A program made the translations under genes and the position numbers. Shown piece by piece: positions 26,173 through 36,100 of a stretch of 64,000 nucleotides of DNA. The DNA is from Ignavibacteriales bacterium (GTDB lineage Bacteria; Bacteroidota; Ignavibacteria; Ignavibacteriales; Ignavibacteriaceae). The notes under the pieces were generated by a model. It did not search any database and was not told the origin of the DNA. It was given only the letters and a program-made list of their open reading frames with translations. The stretch covers positions 744,001 through 808,000 of the forward strand of contig JADJEI010000013.1 of assembly GCA_016709155.1 (NCBI GenBank). Reading direction: 5' to 3'. Position 1 is the first letter of the stretch; every line of letters starts with the position of its first letter.

Positions 26173-27324
26173 ATGAAAAGAAGAGTAACATTTTTTCTAT
26201 CAATTTTTATTATCAGTTTCACAACGGCTTTTGCTCAAACTGATGACGAATATTATCTTGCTAAAGATAGCTGGGGTTTCGGCTTTGGGTTTGTCTATCC
26301 AAGACTAATGAGTTCAATGCTGGAGGCTTCAAATAAAAATTATGGAGGGTTCCTTTCAATTCAGCGAAACTTGAGTGAGCATGCAGCATTAAGACTCAGG
26401 AGTGGATACAATCACTTCGAAGGTGAATTTATTGAACTTAACAAAACCGAAACTACTAAAACTGAATTTTTAGTAGGAAGCTTAGATTTACTCTATTATT
26501 TTGTACCTTGTGAAGCAGTCTCACCTTATGCTGTGGTTGGATTAGGTGGTGATTATTATTGGGCGACTAATACTGCAAATCCGACAGAGGAAGATGTTAA
26601 ATATTCCGGCTATCAGTTTAATATTGGAATCGGCACAGAATGGAATATTGGAATAGACTGGAGAGTCATTACAGAATTAAATTATCATTCAATAAACGGC
26701 AGCAAATTGGATGGATTTCACAATACTTCAGTTGATCCTGGCAATTCTTTATTTGGTGGTTCAAATGATTCGTATATGAGTTTTGATTTAGGCTTTCTCT
26801 ACTATTTTGGAAAAGGTGAACCCAGTTTAATGTGTGACTTGTATGACGGAATAAATGCAAAAGTAGATTACGATAAGATAGAAGACCTAGTAAGGAAATA
26901 TTCAACCGAACCAACAGAAGTTGACTACGGAAGAATAGAAGACATTGTAAAGAAGCACAGCAAAACCACAGTAAGCGAAATGCCTGACAAATGGGTATTG
27001 GTTGGTGTAAACTTTGATTTCAGTAAATCAACATTAAGACCCGAATCATATCCAATATTGTATAACGCAGCAGAAGTTTTATTGAGTCATCGTGAATTAA
27101 TAGTAGAAATACAGGGACATACAGACCAAATCGGTTCGGATAGTTATAACAACAAATTATCTTTAGAAAGAGCTGAGATGGTAAAGAAGTTCTTAATCGC
27201 TAAAGGTGTGGATGCAAGCAGGTTAACAACTTCGGGCAAAGGTAAAAGTCAGTTACTATTCAAAGACAATAGTGAATCAAGTAGATTCTTAAACAGAAGA
27301 ATTGAATTTCATGTAATTAAATGA
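26173..27324 (+). CDS. OmpA-family outer membrane protein, second paralogue
   Basis: 383 residues, same plan as the first: signal peptide to about 21 (TTAFAQT), barrel, VDY...IED linker repeat (here DLVRKYS) and OmpA domain. The barrel half is the most different of the three, with changed strands and loops, while the linker and OmpA domain are nearly identical to the first gene, even at the DNA level. Unlike its two sisters it lacks the AAAGGGATC terminator. The second barrel probably exposes different loops at the surface. Confidence 0.9.
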   Translation: MKRRVTFFLSIFIISFTTAFAQTDDEYYLAKDSWGFGFGFVYPRLMSSMLEASNKNYGGFLSIQRNLSEHAALRLRSGYNHFEGEFIELNKTETTKTEFLVGSLDLLYYFVPCEAVSPYAVVGLGGDYYWATNTANPTEEDVKYSGYQFNIGIGTEWNIGIDWRVITELNYHSINGSKLDGFHNTSVDPGNSLFGGSNDSYMSFDLGFLYYFGKGEPSLMCDLYDGINAKVDYDKIEDLVRKYSTEPTEVDYGRIEDIVKKHSKTTVSEMPDKWVLVGVNFDFSKSTLRPESYPILYNAAEVLLSHRELIVEIQGHTDQIGSDSYNNKLSLERAEMVKKFLIAKGVDASRLTTSGKGKSQLLFKDNSESSRFLNRRIEFHVIK

Positions 27325-27516
27325 TTGATTTTTTTTTATCATATTTCTTTACACATCTTTCTATTTGAGACTTTTTTTATGTCAAAATTTCGAAAATAAT
27401 TTTTTATTATTCGAATATTAGCAATAAATAAGATATTTATATTGGCATTAAGATTGCTTAATAAAACAAAATTGTAATAGTTAACTTATACTGTAACTTA
27501 CTTAGAGAGGTTCTTA

Positions 27517-28653
27517 ATGAAAAGAATTTTTGTACTGCTTATGCTTGCGTTAGCCGTAATTGGAAATGTGACTGCACAAACAGGTGAGAATCAGGTACTG
27601 ACAAAGGACGCGTGGGTATTTGGTTTTGGTTTTACTTATCCAAGGTTGATGAGTTCAGAACTGGAAGCTACTGATCTTAATTATGGTGGTTTTCTTTCAA
27701 TTCAGAAAAACTTTTCCGAGCATGCAGGTTTGAGGTTATCAGGAAAGTATAACCATATCGAAGGTGAATTCGGTCCGAATAATAATAGAACAACCACCAA
27801 AGATAATATTATATCTGGAGATTTTGATTTGCTTTATTACTTTGCACCCTGCGAACCAGTTTCTCCATATCTTTCAGTTGGTTTTGGTGCAATTTTTTAT
27901 AAACCAGATAGTACTATAAATGACAAATTGGAAGGAAAAAGTTTTACCGATTTCCAATTGAGTCTTGGTTTCGGAAGTGAATGGAGATTAAGTGAAGATT
28001 GGAGAATTAAAACTGAATTAGGCTACTATACAGTTTCAAATAGTAAAATTGATGGAACCTATGACAATGGTAACGGTTTACTCGGCGGAAACAATGATAC
28101 ATATATGAGTTTCGATTTTGGTTTTCTCTATTACTTTGGACAAGGCGAACGCAGTTTAATGTGTGACTTGTATGATGGAATAAATGCAAAAGTTGATTAC
28201 GATAAAATAGAAGACTTAATAAAGAAATATTCAACTGAGCCAACAGAAGTTGACTACGGTAGAATAGAGGATATAGTAAAGAAACACAGTAAAACCTTTG
28301 TTGGAGAAATGCCTGACAAATGGGTTTTAGTAGGGATAAACTTTGATTTCAATAAATCAACATTGAGACCTGAATCATATCCGATTTTGTACAATGCAGC
28401 GGATGTTTTACTAAGTCATTCAGAACTGAATGTAGAAATACAGGGTCATACAGATCAGATCGGTTCCGATAGTTATAATAACAAATTATCTTTGGAGAGA
28501 GCTGAAATGGTAAAGAAGTTCTTAGTAGCAAAAGGAGTTGACGCAAGCAGGTTAACAACTTCGGGAAAAGGTAAAAGTCAGTTACTCTTTAAAGACAGCA
28601 GCGAATCGAGCAGATTCTTGAATAGAAGGATTGAATTCCACGTTATAAAATAA
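27517..28653 (+). CDS. OmpA-family outer membrane protein, third paralogue
   Basis: 378 residues with signal peptide (about 1-20, VTAQT), barrel close to that of the first gene (WVFGFGFTYPRLMSS, NYGGFLSIQKNFSEH), the VDY linker repeat and the OmpA domain (INFDFNKSTLRPES, GHTDQIGSDSYN). A GAGAGG site lies before the ATG. Its tail and terminator match those of the first gene, so the first and third look like the more recent duplicates. Confidence 0.9.
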   Translation: MKRIFVLLMLALAVIGNVTAQTGENQVLTKDAWVFGFGFTYPRLMSSELEATDLNYGGFLSIQKNFSEHAGLRLSGKYNHIEGEFGPNNNRTTTKDNIISGDFDLLYYFAPCEPVSPYLSVGFGAIFYKPDSTINDKLEGKSFTDFQLSLGFGSEWRLSEDWRIKTELGYYTVSNSKIDGTYDNGNGLLGGNNDTYMSFDFGFLYYFGQGERSLMCDLYDGINAKVDYDKIEDLIKKYSTEPTEVDYGRIEDIVKKHSKTFVGEMPDKWVLVGINFDFNKSTLRPESYPILYNAADVLLSHSELNVEIQGHTDQIGSDSYNNKLSLERAEMVKKFLVAKGVDASRLTTSGKGKSQLLFKDSSESSRFLNRRIEFHVIK

Positions 28654-28673
28654 ACAGAATAAATAATTTATTA

Positions 28674-28704
28674 TGAAAGGGATCTTGTTTGAAGATCCCT
28701 TTTC
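28674..28704 (+). terminator. Terminator after the third OmpA gene
   Basis: AAAGGGATCTT (28676-28686) and AAGATCCCTTT (28692-28702) form a perfect stem with a GTTTG loop. The surrounding bases repeat those at 25890-25945. Confidence 0.9.
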
Positions 28705-28765
28705 TATTTTAAATAAGTTTCTCTTTGCTTTGAACAAGATTAAATTTATTTTTGAAATACAAATA

Positions 28766-28850
28766 CCTTTAATTCTATCCAGAGAGGTTGAAAAGGAAAT
28801 CTATTAAGAAAGCACAACCTCTGAGGATTTTTCCAAAGAGGATTTTTTTT
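28766..28850 (+). promoter_or_regulatory. PyrR-dependent attenuator leader of the pyr operon
   Basis: TATCCAGAGAGGTT at 28776-28789 matches the PyrR-binding loop ARUCCNGNGAGGYU at 13 of 14 places, and its outer stem CCTTT/AAAGG (28766-28770 with 28792-28796) is present. AGAGGTTG (28783-28790) can instead pair with CAACCTCT (28815-28822), an antiterminator that would block the terminator made from CCTCT (28818-28822) and AGAGG (28837-28841). The logic is that of Bacillus pyr attenuation: UMP-bound PyrR holds the first hairpin and lets the terminator form. Here the whole switch lies before pyrR itself. Confidence 0.82.
28818..28850 (+). terminator. Attenuator terminator before pyrR
   Basis: CCTCT pairs with AGAGG, with an inner GGA/TCC stem and a TTTT loop, followed directly by eight T. 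The AGAGG is also the only plausible ribosome site for the ATG at 28851, so the same hairpin could hide it and act on translation. Confidence 0.75.
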
Positions 28851-29405
28851 ATGAATATAAAATCGAAACCGGTTGATAGTGAAGGATTCGACAGATTGTT
28901 AACAAGAATTGCGCATGAAATTCTTGAAAAAAACAGGGGGTCCAAAAACCTCGTCTTAATCGGAATGAGAACCCGGGGTGAATTTCTTGCAAGGCGAATT
29001 CAGCAAAAGATTAAGCAGATTGAAAATATTGATCTACCTCTAGGTGTGCTTGATGTTACTTTATATAGAGATGATTTCAGAACAAGATTAAAACAACCAG
29101 AAGTATCCGTCTCTAACATTACTTTTGATATAAATGAAAGAGATATTATACTTGTTGATGATGTTCTTTATACAGGAAGAACTGTTCGAGCAGCCCTGAA
29201 TGCCCTTATGGATTTTGGACGTCCTGCAACAATTCAACTCTTTATTCTTGTTGACAGAGGTCATAGAGCCTTACCGATCCGCGCCGATTATGTCGGGAAA
29301 AATATTCCCACGTCAATTGATGAAGAAATAAAAGTTAAAGTAAAAGAAATAGATGGCGAGGATGCCATCTATCTGCTCGAATCTGAAAATAATAATAATA
29401 ATTAA
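28851..29405 (+). CDS. pyrR: Bifunctional pyr operon regulator / uracil phosphoribosyltransferase PyrR
   Basis: 184 residues. The PRPP motif is DIILVDDVLYTGRTVRAAL (about 97-115); MRTRGEFLARRI and VLDVTLYRDDF are also typical. PyrR binds the pyr leader RNA when UMP is high; its uracil phosphoribosyltransferase activity is usually minor. I start at ATG 28851: an upstream TTG frame runs through the attenuator hairpins and would add unrelated residues. The protein ends in a run of asparagines (AAT repeat). It is the first gene of pyrR-pyrB-pyrC. Confidence 0.94.
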   Translation: MNIKSKPVDSEGFDRLLTRIAHEILEKNRGSKNLVLIGMRTRGEFLARRIQQKIKQIENIDLPLGVLDVTLYRDDFRTRLKQPEVSVSNITFDINERDIILVDDVLYTGRTVRAALNALMDFGRPATIQLFILVDRGHRALPIRADYVGKNIPTSIDEEIKVKVKEIDGEDAIYLLESENNNNN

Positions 29406-29408
29406 TTT

Positions 29409-30329
29409 ATGCCACTTTCAAGTAAACATCTGCTTGGTCTTCAAGGTGTTCCCCGAGAAGACATTCAACTAATTCTTGATACTTCAATGACTTTTCGTGA
29501 AGTGCTCGAGCGACCGATCAAAAAGGTTCCAACTCTTCAGGGTAAAACAATTGTTAATCTATTTTATGAAAGCTCGACACGAACTCGAATATCGTTTGAA
29601 CTTGCTGAAAAGAGGCTTTCTGCCGATACGATCAATTTTTCAGTTTCTGGAAGCAGCGTTAGCAAAGGTGAATCATTTAAAGATACAATAAAAAATATCG
29701 AAGCAATGAAAATAGATATGATTGTTGTCAGGCACGCTGCGGCAGGTACCCCCCTTTATTTAACAAAGATTAGCGATGCCAATGTGATTAACGCCGGAGA
29801 CGGAACACATGAACATCCAACACAAGCACTTCTTGATATGTATTCAATTCGTGAAAAACTTGGTAAACTTGAAGGGCTAAAAGTGTGTATTGTTGGTGAC
29901 ATCGCTCATAGTCGCGTTGCTCTTTCTAATATTTATGGACTAAAGACTATGGGTGCTGATGTTTCAATTTGTGGACCGGCAACTATGATTCCAAGGAATA
30001 TTGAAGAACTCGGTGTCAAAATTATTTATGACATTGATGAAGCAATTCAAGAAAATGACGTATTAAATATTTTGCGAATCCAACTAGAAAGAAAAGCGAG
30101 AGAATATTTCCCCTCCATTCGTGAATATTCAAAATACTTTGGTATAACCGAAGATCGTTTAGAAAAAAATGGTAAAGATATTTTAATCCTCCACCCCGGG
30201 CCAATAAACCGCGGAGTAGAAATTTCATCGCTTGTTGCCGACGGTAAAAACCAAATTATTCTCAATCAAGTTACTAATGGTGTAGCCGTAAGAATGGCAA
30301 TTCTCTATTTACTCGGAACACTTAACTAA
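29409..30329 (+). CDS. pyrB: Aspartate carbamoyltransferase catalytic subunit PyrB
   Basis: 306 residues. It joins carbamoyl phosphate and aspartate. The carbamoyl-phosphate loop is SSTRTRISFE (Ser55 onward); GDGTHEHPTQALLD and HPGPINRGVEI are further signatures. Length is typical of the catalytic chain. No regulatory chain (pyrI) follows. It starts three bases after pyrR. Confidence 0.95.
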   Translation: MPLSSKHLLGLQGVPREDIQLILDTSMTFREVLERPIKKVPTLQGKTIVNLFYESSTRTRISFELAEKRLSADTINFSVSGSSVSKGESFKDTIKNIEAMKIDMIVVRHAAAGTPLYLTKISDANVINAGDGTHEHPTQALLDMYSIREKLGKLEGLKVCIVGDIAHSRVALSNIYGLKTMGADVSICGPATMIPRNIEELGVKIIYDIDEAIQENDVLNILRIQLERKAREYFPSIREYSKYFGITEDRLEKNGKDILILHPGPINRGVEISSLVADGKNQIILNQVTNGVAVRMAILYLLGTLN

Positions 30330-30337
30330 AGGCTTAT

Positions 30338-31630
30338 ATGAAAATCGTATTAAAAAATGCAAATGTTTTTAATCCTCATCAAAAACTTGATGAAAAGGGA
30401 GTTGATTTAATAATCATTGATGGCATTATTTCGGCGATGGGTAAAAATAAGGGCAATGCAATTTCAGATGCAAAAGTTTTTGATCTGCAAGGAAAATACA
30501 TTGTGCCCGGGTTATTCGATATGCACGTTCATTTAAGAGAACCAGGGCGAGAAGATGAAGAGACTGTCATAACTGGTTGTAACAGTGCTGCAAGTGGCGG
30601 CTTCACTTCAATAGCATGTATGCCAAATACTGATCCTGCAATTGATTCTGCTGAAATTATAAATTTTATTTTAAGTCAGGCAAAATCTCATTTAGTAAAA
30701 GTTCACCCGGTTGCGGCTGCTTCTTTAGGACGAAATGGGGAGTATCTTTCACCTATGGCTGAACTTTATGAAGCAGGTGCAGTTGGCTTTTCAGACGACG
30801 GCGCTGCAATTAAAACTGCCTCTATCGCAAAGAGAGCTTTAGAATATTCTAAGATGTTCAACGTTCCTATTATTGAACATTGTGAAGACGAATCACTCGC
30901 CGGTGGAGCCATGAATGAAGGGTTAAACTCTACGATTTTAGGGCTGCCGCCAATACCTTCGGTCGCAGAAGATCTTATCGTTGCAAGAGATATTTTACTT
31001 GCAGAATATACTGGAGGAACTCTTCATATTGCTCACATCAGTTCGAAAAAGTCTATTGAATTAGTACGTGAAGCAAAGAAAAAGGGAATTAAGGTAACTG
31101 CAGAAGTTACCCCCCACCATTTTACTTTGACTGATAATGCCGTAAAAGGATATGACACAAATACTAAAATGAATCCTCCTCTTCGCTCGCAGGAAGATTT
31201 ACAAGCAGTTATTGATGCCCTCGCTGACGGAACAATAGATTGTATTGCGTGTGATCATGCTCCACACTCACCTGAAGAAAAGGATGCAGAATTTGAATAC
31301 GCACCAAATGGAATAGTCGGGCTTGAAACTTCACTATCACTTGCCTTAACTGAACTTTATCATAAAAAAATATTGTCCTTTGAACAATTGATTGAAAAGA
31401 TGGCAATCAACCCCCGATTAATTCTTAATATTTCGATACCAAAAATTGTTGAGGGTGAACTAGCAGAAATCTCTATCATTGATCTAAATGAAGTTTGGAC
31501 TGTTGAAAAAAATAAGTTTTTAAGTAAATCAAAAAATAGTCCATTCGACAAAAAACTATTAACTGGAAAATCAGTTGGAGTGATTAATAATCACAGAATG
31601 TTCTTTAACGGAGAATTTTTTAGTATCTAA
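30338..31630 (+). CDS. pyrC: Dihydroorotase PyrC
   Basis: 430 residues of the longer (class I, multifunctional-complex) dihydroorotase type. It closes carbamoyl-aspartate to dihydroorotate. Metal ligands are visible in DMHVHLREPGRE (His63, His65), IEHCED, HIAHISS and the Asp in DCIACDHAPHS. Third and last gene of the pyr operon in this window; the carbamoyl-phosphate synthase and later genes are not here. Confidence 0.95.
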   Translation: MKIVLKNANVFNPHQKLDEKGVDLIIIDGIISAMGKNKGNAISDAKVFDLQGKYIVPGLFDMHVHLREPGREDEETVITGCNSAASGGFTSIACMPNTDPAIDSAEIINFILSQAKSHLVKVHPVAAASLGRNGEYLSPMAELYEAGAVGFSDDGAAIKTASIAKRALEYSKMFNVPIIEHCEDESLAGGAMNEGLNSTILGLPPIPSVAEDLIVARDILLAEYTGGTLHIAHISSKKSIELVREAKKKGIKVTAEVTPHHFTLTDNAVKGYDTNTKMNPPLRSQEDLQAVIDALADGTIDCIACDHAPHSPEEKDAEFEYAPNGIVGLETSLSLALTELYHKKILSFEQLIEKMAINPRLILNISIPKIVEGELAEISIIDLNEVWTVEKNKFLSKSKNSPFDKKLLTGKSVGVINNHRMFFNGEFFSI

Positions 31631-31775
31631 TTCCGCGAACTGAATATAAAAAAGTAAAATTACTTGTCCACTTCACTGTACAGGTTCATAACATTCAATC
31701 CTTTTTTAGAGAAATTTCAATAAAATTTTTCGGTACATCTTTTGGAATATTGCTTAAAAACTAAAAGGTGAAGAA

Positions 31776-32603
31776 ATGAAAAACGCACTATTCTCTCTTG
31801 TAATTTTCACATTCACAATTTTCTTACAGTCTTGTGATGTCAACGATTACTATTACGACGTTGATTATACTGCTCCCGCCCCACCATCTGATATTACTGT
31901 TTATAATGGCGACAGCAGAGTAGATTTGACGTGGCAGCAGAATCTGGAATCAGACCTTGCAGGTTATAATATCTATTACAGCGATAGTTATGACGGGAGA
32001 TATGAATTAATTGGAACTTCCTACGATAATTATTTTATTGATTATGATGCAGCTAACGGTAATAGATACTATTATGCAATCACAGCTTTTGATTATAACG
32101 GTAATGAAAGCGAACTGAGTTATGATGTTGCTTATGGAATCGCCCGTCCCGAAGGATTTAACCAATCAATTTTTGACTTCAGAAGATTTCCAAATAACTC
32201 GGGGTTTTCATTTACCGATTATAATGTGGTTGCATACAATAGCTCGTTATCAGATTTCTTTTATGAAAATTATGAGGGTGTTCTTTATTTAAATGTTTGG
32301 GATGATACTGATATTCAAGACATGGGCTTTACAAATGATATCTATGACATTCCTTTTGCACCAGTTTCCGGCTGGGCAACGGAAAAGTATGTAGAGGTTA
32401 AAACCGGTCACACGTATGTAATTTGGACATGGGATAATCACTTTGCAAAAGTTCGAGTTAGCTCATTCACAGGTGATCGTGTCGTTTTTGACTGGGCGTT
32501 CCAACTTATTGAAGGTGAAACCATGCTGAAACTTAAAAATAATTCTGAAGTTAGGAATGCATTAACCCTAACCAATTCAAGATTCAATTTAATAAACCAA
32601 TAA
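31776..32603 (+). CDS. Lipoprotein with a fibronectin type III domain
   Basis: 275 residues. The start is a lipoprotein signal ending LQSC (Cys at about 20), then a tyrosine-rich stretch, and one FnIII domain (about 34-125: APAPPSDITVYNGDSRVDLTW, SDLAGYNIYYS, YYYAITAFDYNGNESELS). The C-terminal 140 residues have no family I recognise but contain WATEKYVEVKTGHTYVIWTWDNHFAKVRV, a compact strand-rich domain. It is probably exposed at the cell envelope. GGTGAAG precedes the ATG. Confidence 0.75.
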   Translation: MKNALFSLVIFTFTIFLQSCDVNDYYYDVDYTAPAPPSDITVYNGDSRVDLTWQQNLESDLAGYNIYYSDSYDGRYELIGTSYDNYFIDYDAANGNRYYYAITAFDYNGNESELSYDVAYGIARPEGFNQSIFDFRRFPNNSGFSFTDYNVVAYNSSLSDFFYENYEGVLYLNVWDDTDIQDMGFTNDIYDIPFAPVSGWATEKYVEVKTGHTYVIWTWDNHFAKVRVSSFTGDRVVFDWAFQLIEGETMLKLKNNSEVRNALTLTNSRFNLINQ

Positions 32604-32661
32604 TATTGTTTATGAAATAGTGGCTTTAGTGAATTTAATTTTTTAATTTTTAGATAGTTAA

Positions 32662-33120
32662 ATGAAACACTGTCTTAAAAATATAATTTTGATATTTTGC
32701 GGGCTGATTTTTCTGCCCGCAATTCTATTTCCTCAGGAAAAAAATTTTCTGAATAAATTGCATCATGAAAAAATTGTTACGCAAGAAAAGAGAGTTTTTT
32801 CTGAAATAGAAAATGACTTTGCTAAAGGAAGCGTTGGTAAAATCTCAAATCTTTTTAATGCTCAGACTTATTTTAGCTTATCGAATGGCGTTTCGGGGTA
32901 TTACAGTTCCAATCAAGCGTTTTATATTCTTCAGGAATTTTTTAAAATTCATCAAGTCATTTCATTTCGATTTTCAAACATCTATTCCGACAAGAACTAC
33001 CCGTATGCAACCGGTAACTATTTTTATGAGCATAAGGGAAAAAGGGAATCCGCTAAAGTATTTGTGGCATTAAAAAGGATCGGTGACCATTTGAAGATTA
33101 CACAAATTACCATCAATTAA
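32662..33120 (+). CDS. Secreted DUF4783-like protein
   Basis: 152 residues with a signal peptide (about 1-25, LFPQ). The body has IENDFAKGSVGKISNLF, GYYSSNQAFYILQEFF and a last strand LKITQITIN, the pattern of DUF4783 / NTF2-like small secreted proteins in Bacteroidota. Function unknown. It overlaps the sensor kinase start by one base (TAATG), so the two are translated together and may act together. Confidence 0.7.
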   Translation: MKHCLKNIILIFCGLIFLPAILFPQEKNFLNKLHHEKIVTQEKRVFSEIENDFAKGSVGKISNLFNAQTYFSLSNGVSGYYSSNQAFYILQEFFKIHQVISFRFSNIYSDKNYPYATGNYFYEHKGKRESAKVFVALKRIGDHLKITQITIN

Positions 33121-36100
33121 TGAGTCCCAAGATTTTTAATAAGTTAAGAGGCGATAGAAAATTTTTTGCTATCGTCTTTTTTATTTTATTACTTATTTTT
33201 GTCTCAGGTGCGCTTACCCCCATTATCGTGGACTCCAAAAAAGTTAACTGGGACAAAATTGTTGTTGAAAAAATTGCGGATATAGAAATTTCTGCCAAAA
33301 CAAAATTCTCCGATGAACAGGCAAAATTAAATTCCACTAACGCAAAGCTTAAAGAAAATCTTCGAAGTATTCTTCGCAATAATAAGACTTACCGCTCGAT
33401 CGTTGAACTTGTAAATCAAAGTACATTCGATAATTTCTCAGTTGAAATTGTTGCGCCGAACGGAAAGATTATTGCCTGGAATGATCAACTTGCAGTGCCT
33501 CAAGAAGAAATCTTTCCTTTGAATTATCCAATTGGCGAAACTCATTTTGTGGATTCCGATCTTATCACTTACCTAAATCTTACCGATACGCTTTATTTTG
33601 AAACAGATCAATTTTATCTTATAGTCAGTCTCCCATTCGAGTATAAATATTCAATACAGAATGCATCTTTTGAACGAATCAGTTTCAGTAATCGCTTAGC
33701 CGGGGAATTCAATACATCATTCAAAATTGACTATGATCCTTTTCATCAAAAAACTAAGGATGGGAGAGAGTATTCGTTCGAGCTGTTGAATAATAGCAAT
33801 AATAAAATAGGACTTGTAACATTTACTAAGCCATCACTTAATGGCGAGCTTTATAATTTTCAGGAAAAAATAAATATATTACAATCCGCTCTGATTTTTA
33901 TTGGATTGATTTTTATAAGTTTTGGTTTTAGAAACGATTTTCTGAAAATTAAAAAGCGAACTTATAAATTTATTATCGTACTCTTATATTGTTCAACCTT
34001 CAGATTCCTGGTTTTTCAATTAGGATTTCCTTCAAATATTTTTTCCGGTTCAATTGTTGACCCTGCAAATTTTTCTTCGGTTTTTGGAGGGGGAGTGGTC
34101 AAATCACCGCTCGAGTTTCTCGTCACTAATATATTTCTTCTCATTATCTCAATTACTGCTTTTAAACTTATCCGTGATTATCTTGTTTCGATCAAAACTC
34201 ATGCTCTTACTTTTAGGAGGTTGTTTCTTGTATTAGTTGCTTTTTCAGTTTACTTTTTGATAATAAGAGGAATGAGCGCTTCCATAAAAAGTGTTGTCTT
34301 CGATTCTTCACTTCGATATTTCAAAGAAGCATCAATTATCCCCGATTCAGTGGCTATAGTGATGAACCTAAATATTTTACTATTTGGTTTTGCTGTTATT
34401 TTGGTATTAGCCTCACTTATTCACTTCATTTCTAATTTCATTCAATTTGAAAAGCAAAAAATATATAAGAATTTATTTCTTTTGTTGATTATGCTGATTG
34501 TTCTTGGAATTGTATTTATTGAAATCCAGCACGAGCCATTGATTGATGAAATTCTAATATCGGTATTCACATTAATAATTATTACACTCGTTTATTTGCT
34601 GATTGGCTTAAAACAAAAATCCAGACTTGCTTATGTGTATTCATTGTTTGCCGCCTCCATTATTTCAGTAACGCTGCTAAATTATTTTAATCTTCAGTTA
34701 GAAAAAACATCATTAAGAACAACAGCTTATGAACTAAATCGAACCAATGATAATCTATTGAAATTTATTATTGAAGAAACTCTGCAGAATTCTTCAACTG
34801 ATGAAAAACTTTTAGGCAGTTTTTCAAAGCGAAATACTAATTATAATTCAGAAGCGTTAATTCTGTGGAGCAATAGCTCACTTCAGCGGGAGTCAATAAA
34901 TTCTTCATTAATAATTTATGACAGAAGTAAAAATCAGCTTGGTAAATTTTCCGTAGGGGTAAATGATTCATTTGATCCTCTAAAATCATTAAAAAAATTT
35001 AATAACGGCGAAATAAATTATTTCCAATATAGTGAGGATCACTTCCGAAAATTAATAAGCGGTATTATTCAAGTTGAAGCTAATGGAATTATGATGGGGT
35101 ATGTGTCCTGTACATTAACAGTAGATGCAGGGAAATCGAATCTTACTGAAATACCGGAATTTCTCAGATCACAAAAAAATTTACTTAATTCTGTCATTGA
35201 CATTAGTGATCTAAAAATATTTGTTTATAGTGATTCGAAGCTTGAAGATGTTGCGGGCGATGTTTATCCATCACGCGAGCAGTCTGATCCGATCTTAAGA
35301 TCCGTAAATACAGAAGCAGGCGAGGCGTTTATTAATGTCGAATTAAACAAAGAACAATTTTTAGCGTTTGTATTAAAAACGGTAAAGGATGGCGAAGAGA
35401 AAGTAACTTCAGTTGCGGTTAAAACAAAACAGATATCGTGGAATCTTTTTAACTTCTTTAAAATATTTATTCTTCATAGCACTTTTATTTTTGTAATAGG
35501 AATTATTTTACTCATTCCGACATTGAAAAAGTTCCGACTCACTTTTAGGACTCAATTACAAGTTACTTTTTTAATTATCTCAATTCTGCCTGTTATAGTT
35601 CTTGCGATTTACAATAGACAAATTGTTGAAGATAGAACCGAATCAGAAATTTTCAATGAATTAAATCAACGCACAGGATTTGTGCAGAAGCATATCCAGA
35701 CCCAATTAACTAAAAATAAAAAAAGAGGCCTGTCGGAAGTATTCAATAATGCAAGTGCGGAACTCGGAATACGGTTTAATGTTTATGACGGCACAGATAT
35801 TATATTCAATGCTGGCAATGATTTTTATAACGCCGGTTTTTTTTCAACTAAGCTTAATTCCAAAACTCACTATAACATTAATTATCTTAATTATCGTGAA
35901 TACCTCAATAAACAAAAGTTGAATGATTATCAATATCATTCACTCTATACGAGAACCATAATTGGTGACAAAGAGTTTATCATAGAATCTAATGATGCAT
36001 TTGATAAAGTGAAACTTACATTTTCAACATTGGATATTGATATCTTTCTATTTGGAATTTATTCATTCGCAATTATTATAATTATTCTTGTCAGTACTTT

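Noticed and set aside
28788..28850. TTG start for pyrR at 28788 or a leader peptide
   Set aside because: The stretch forms the attenuator hairpins and T run; the peptide has no pyrimidine-leader features and PyrR starts at 28851.
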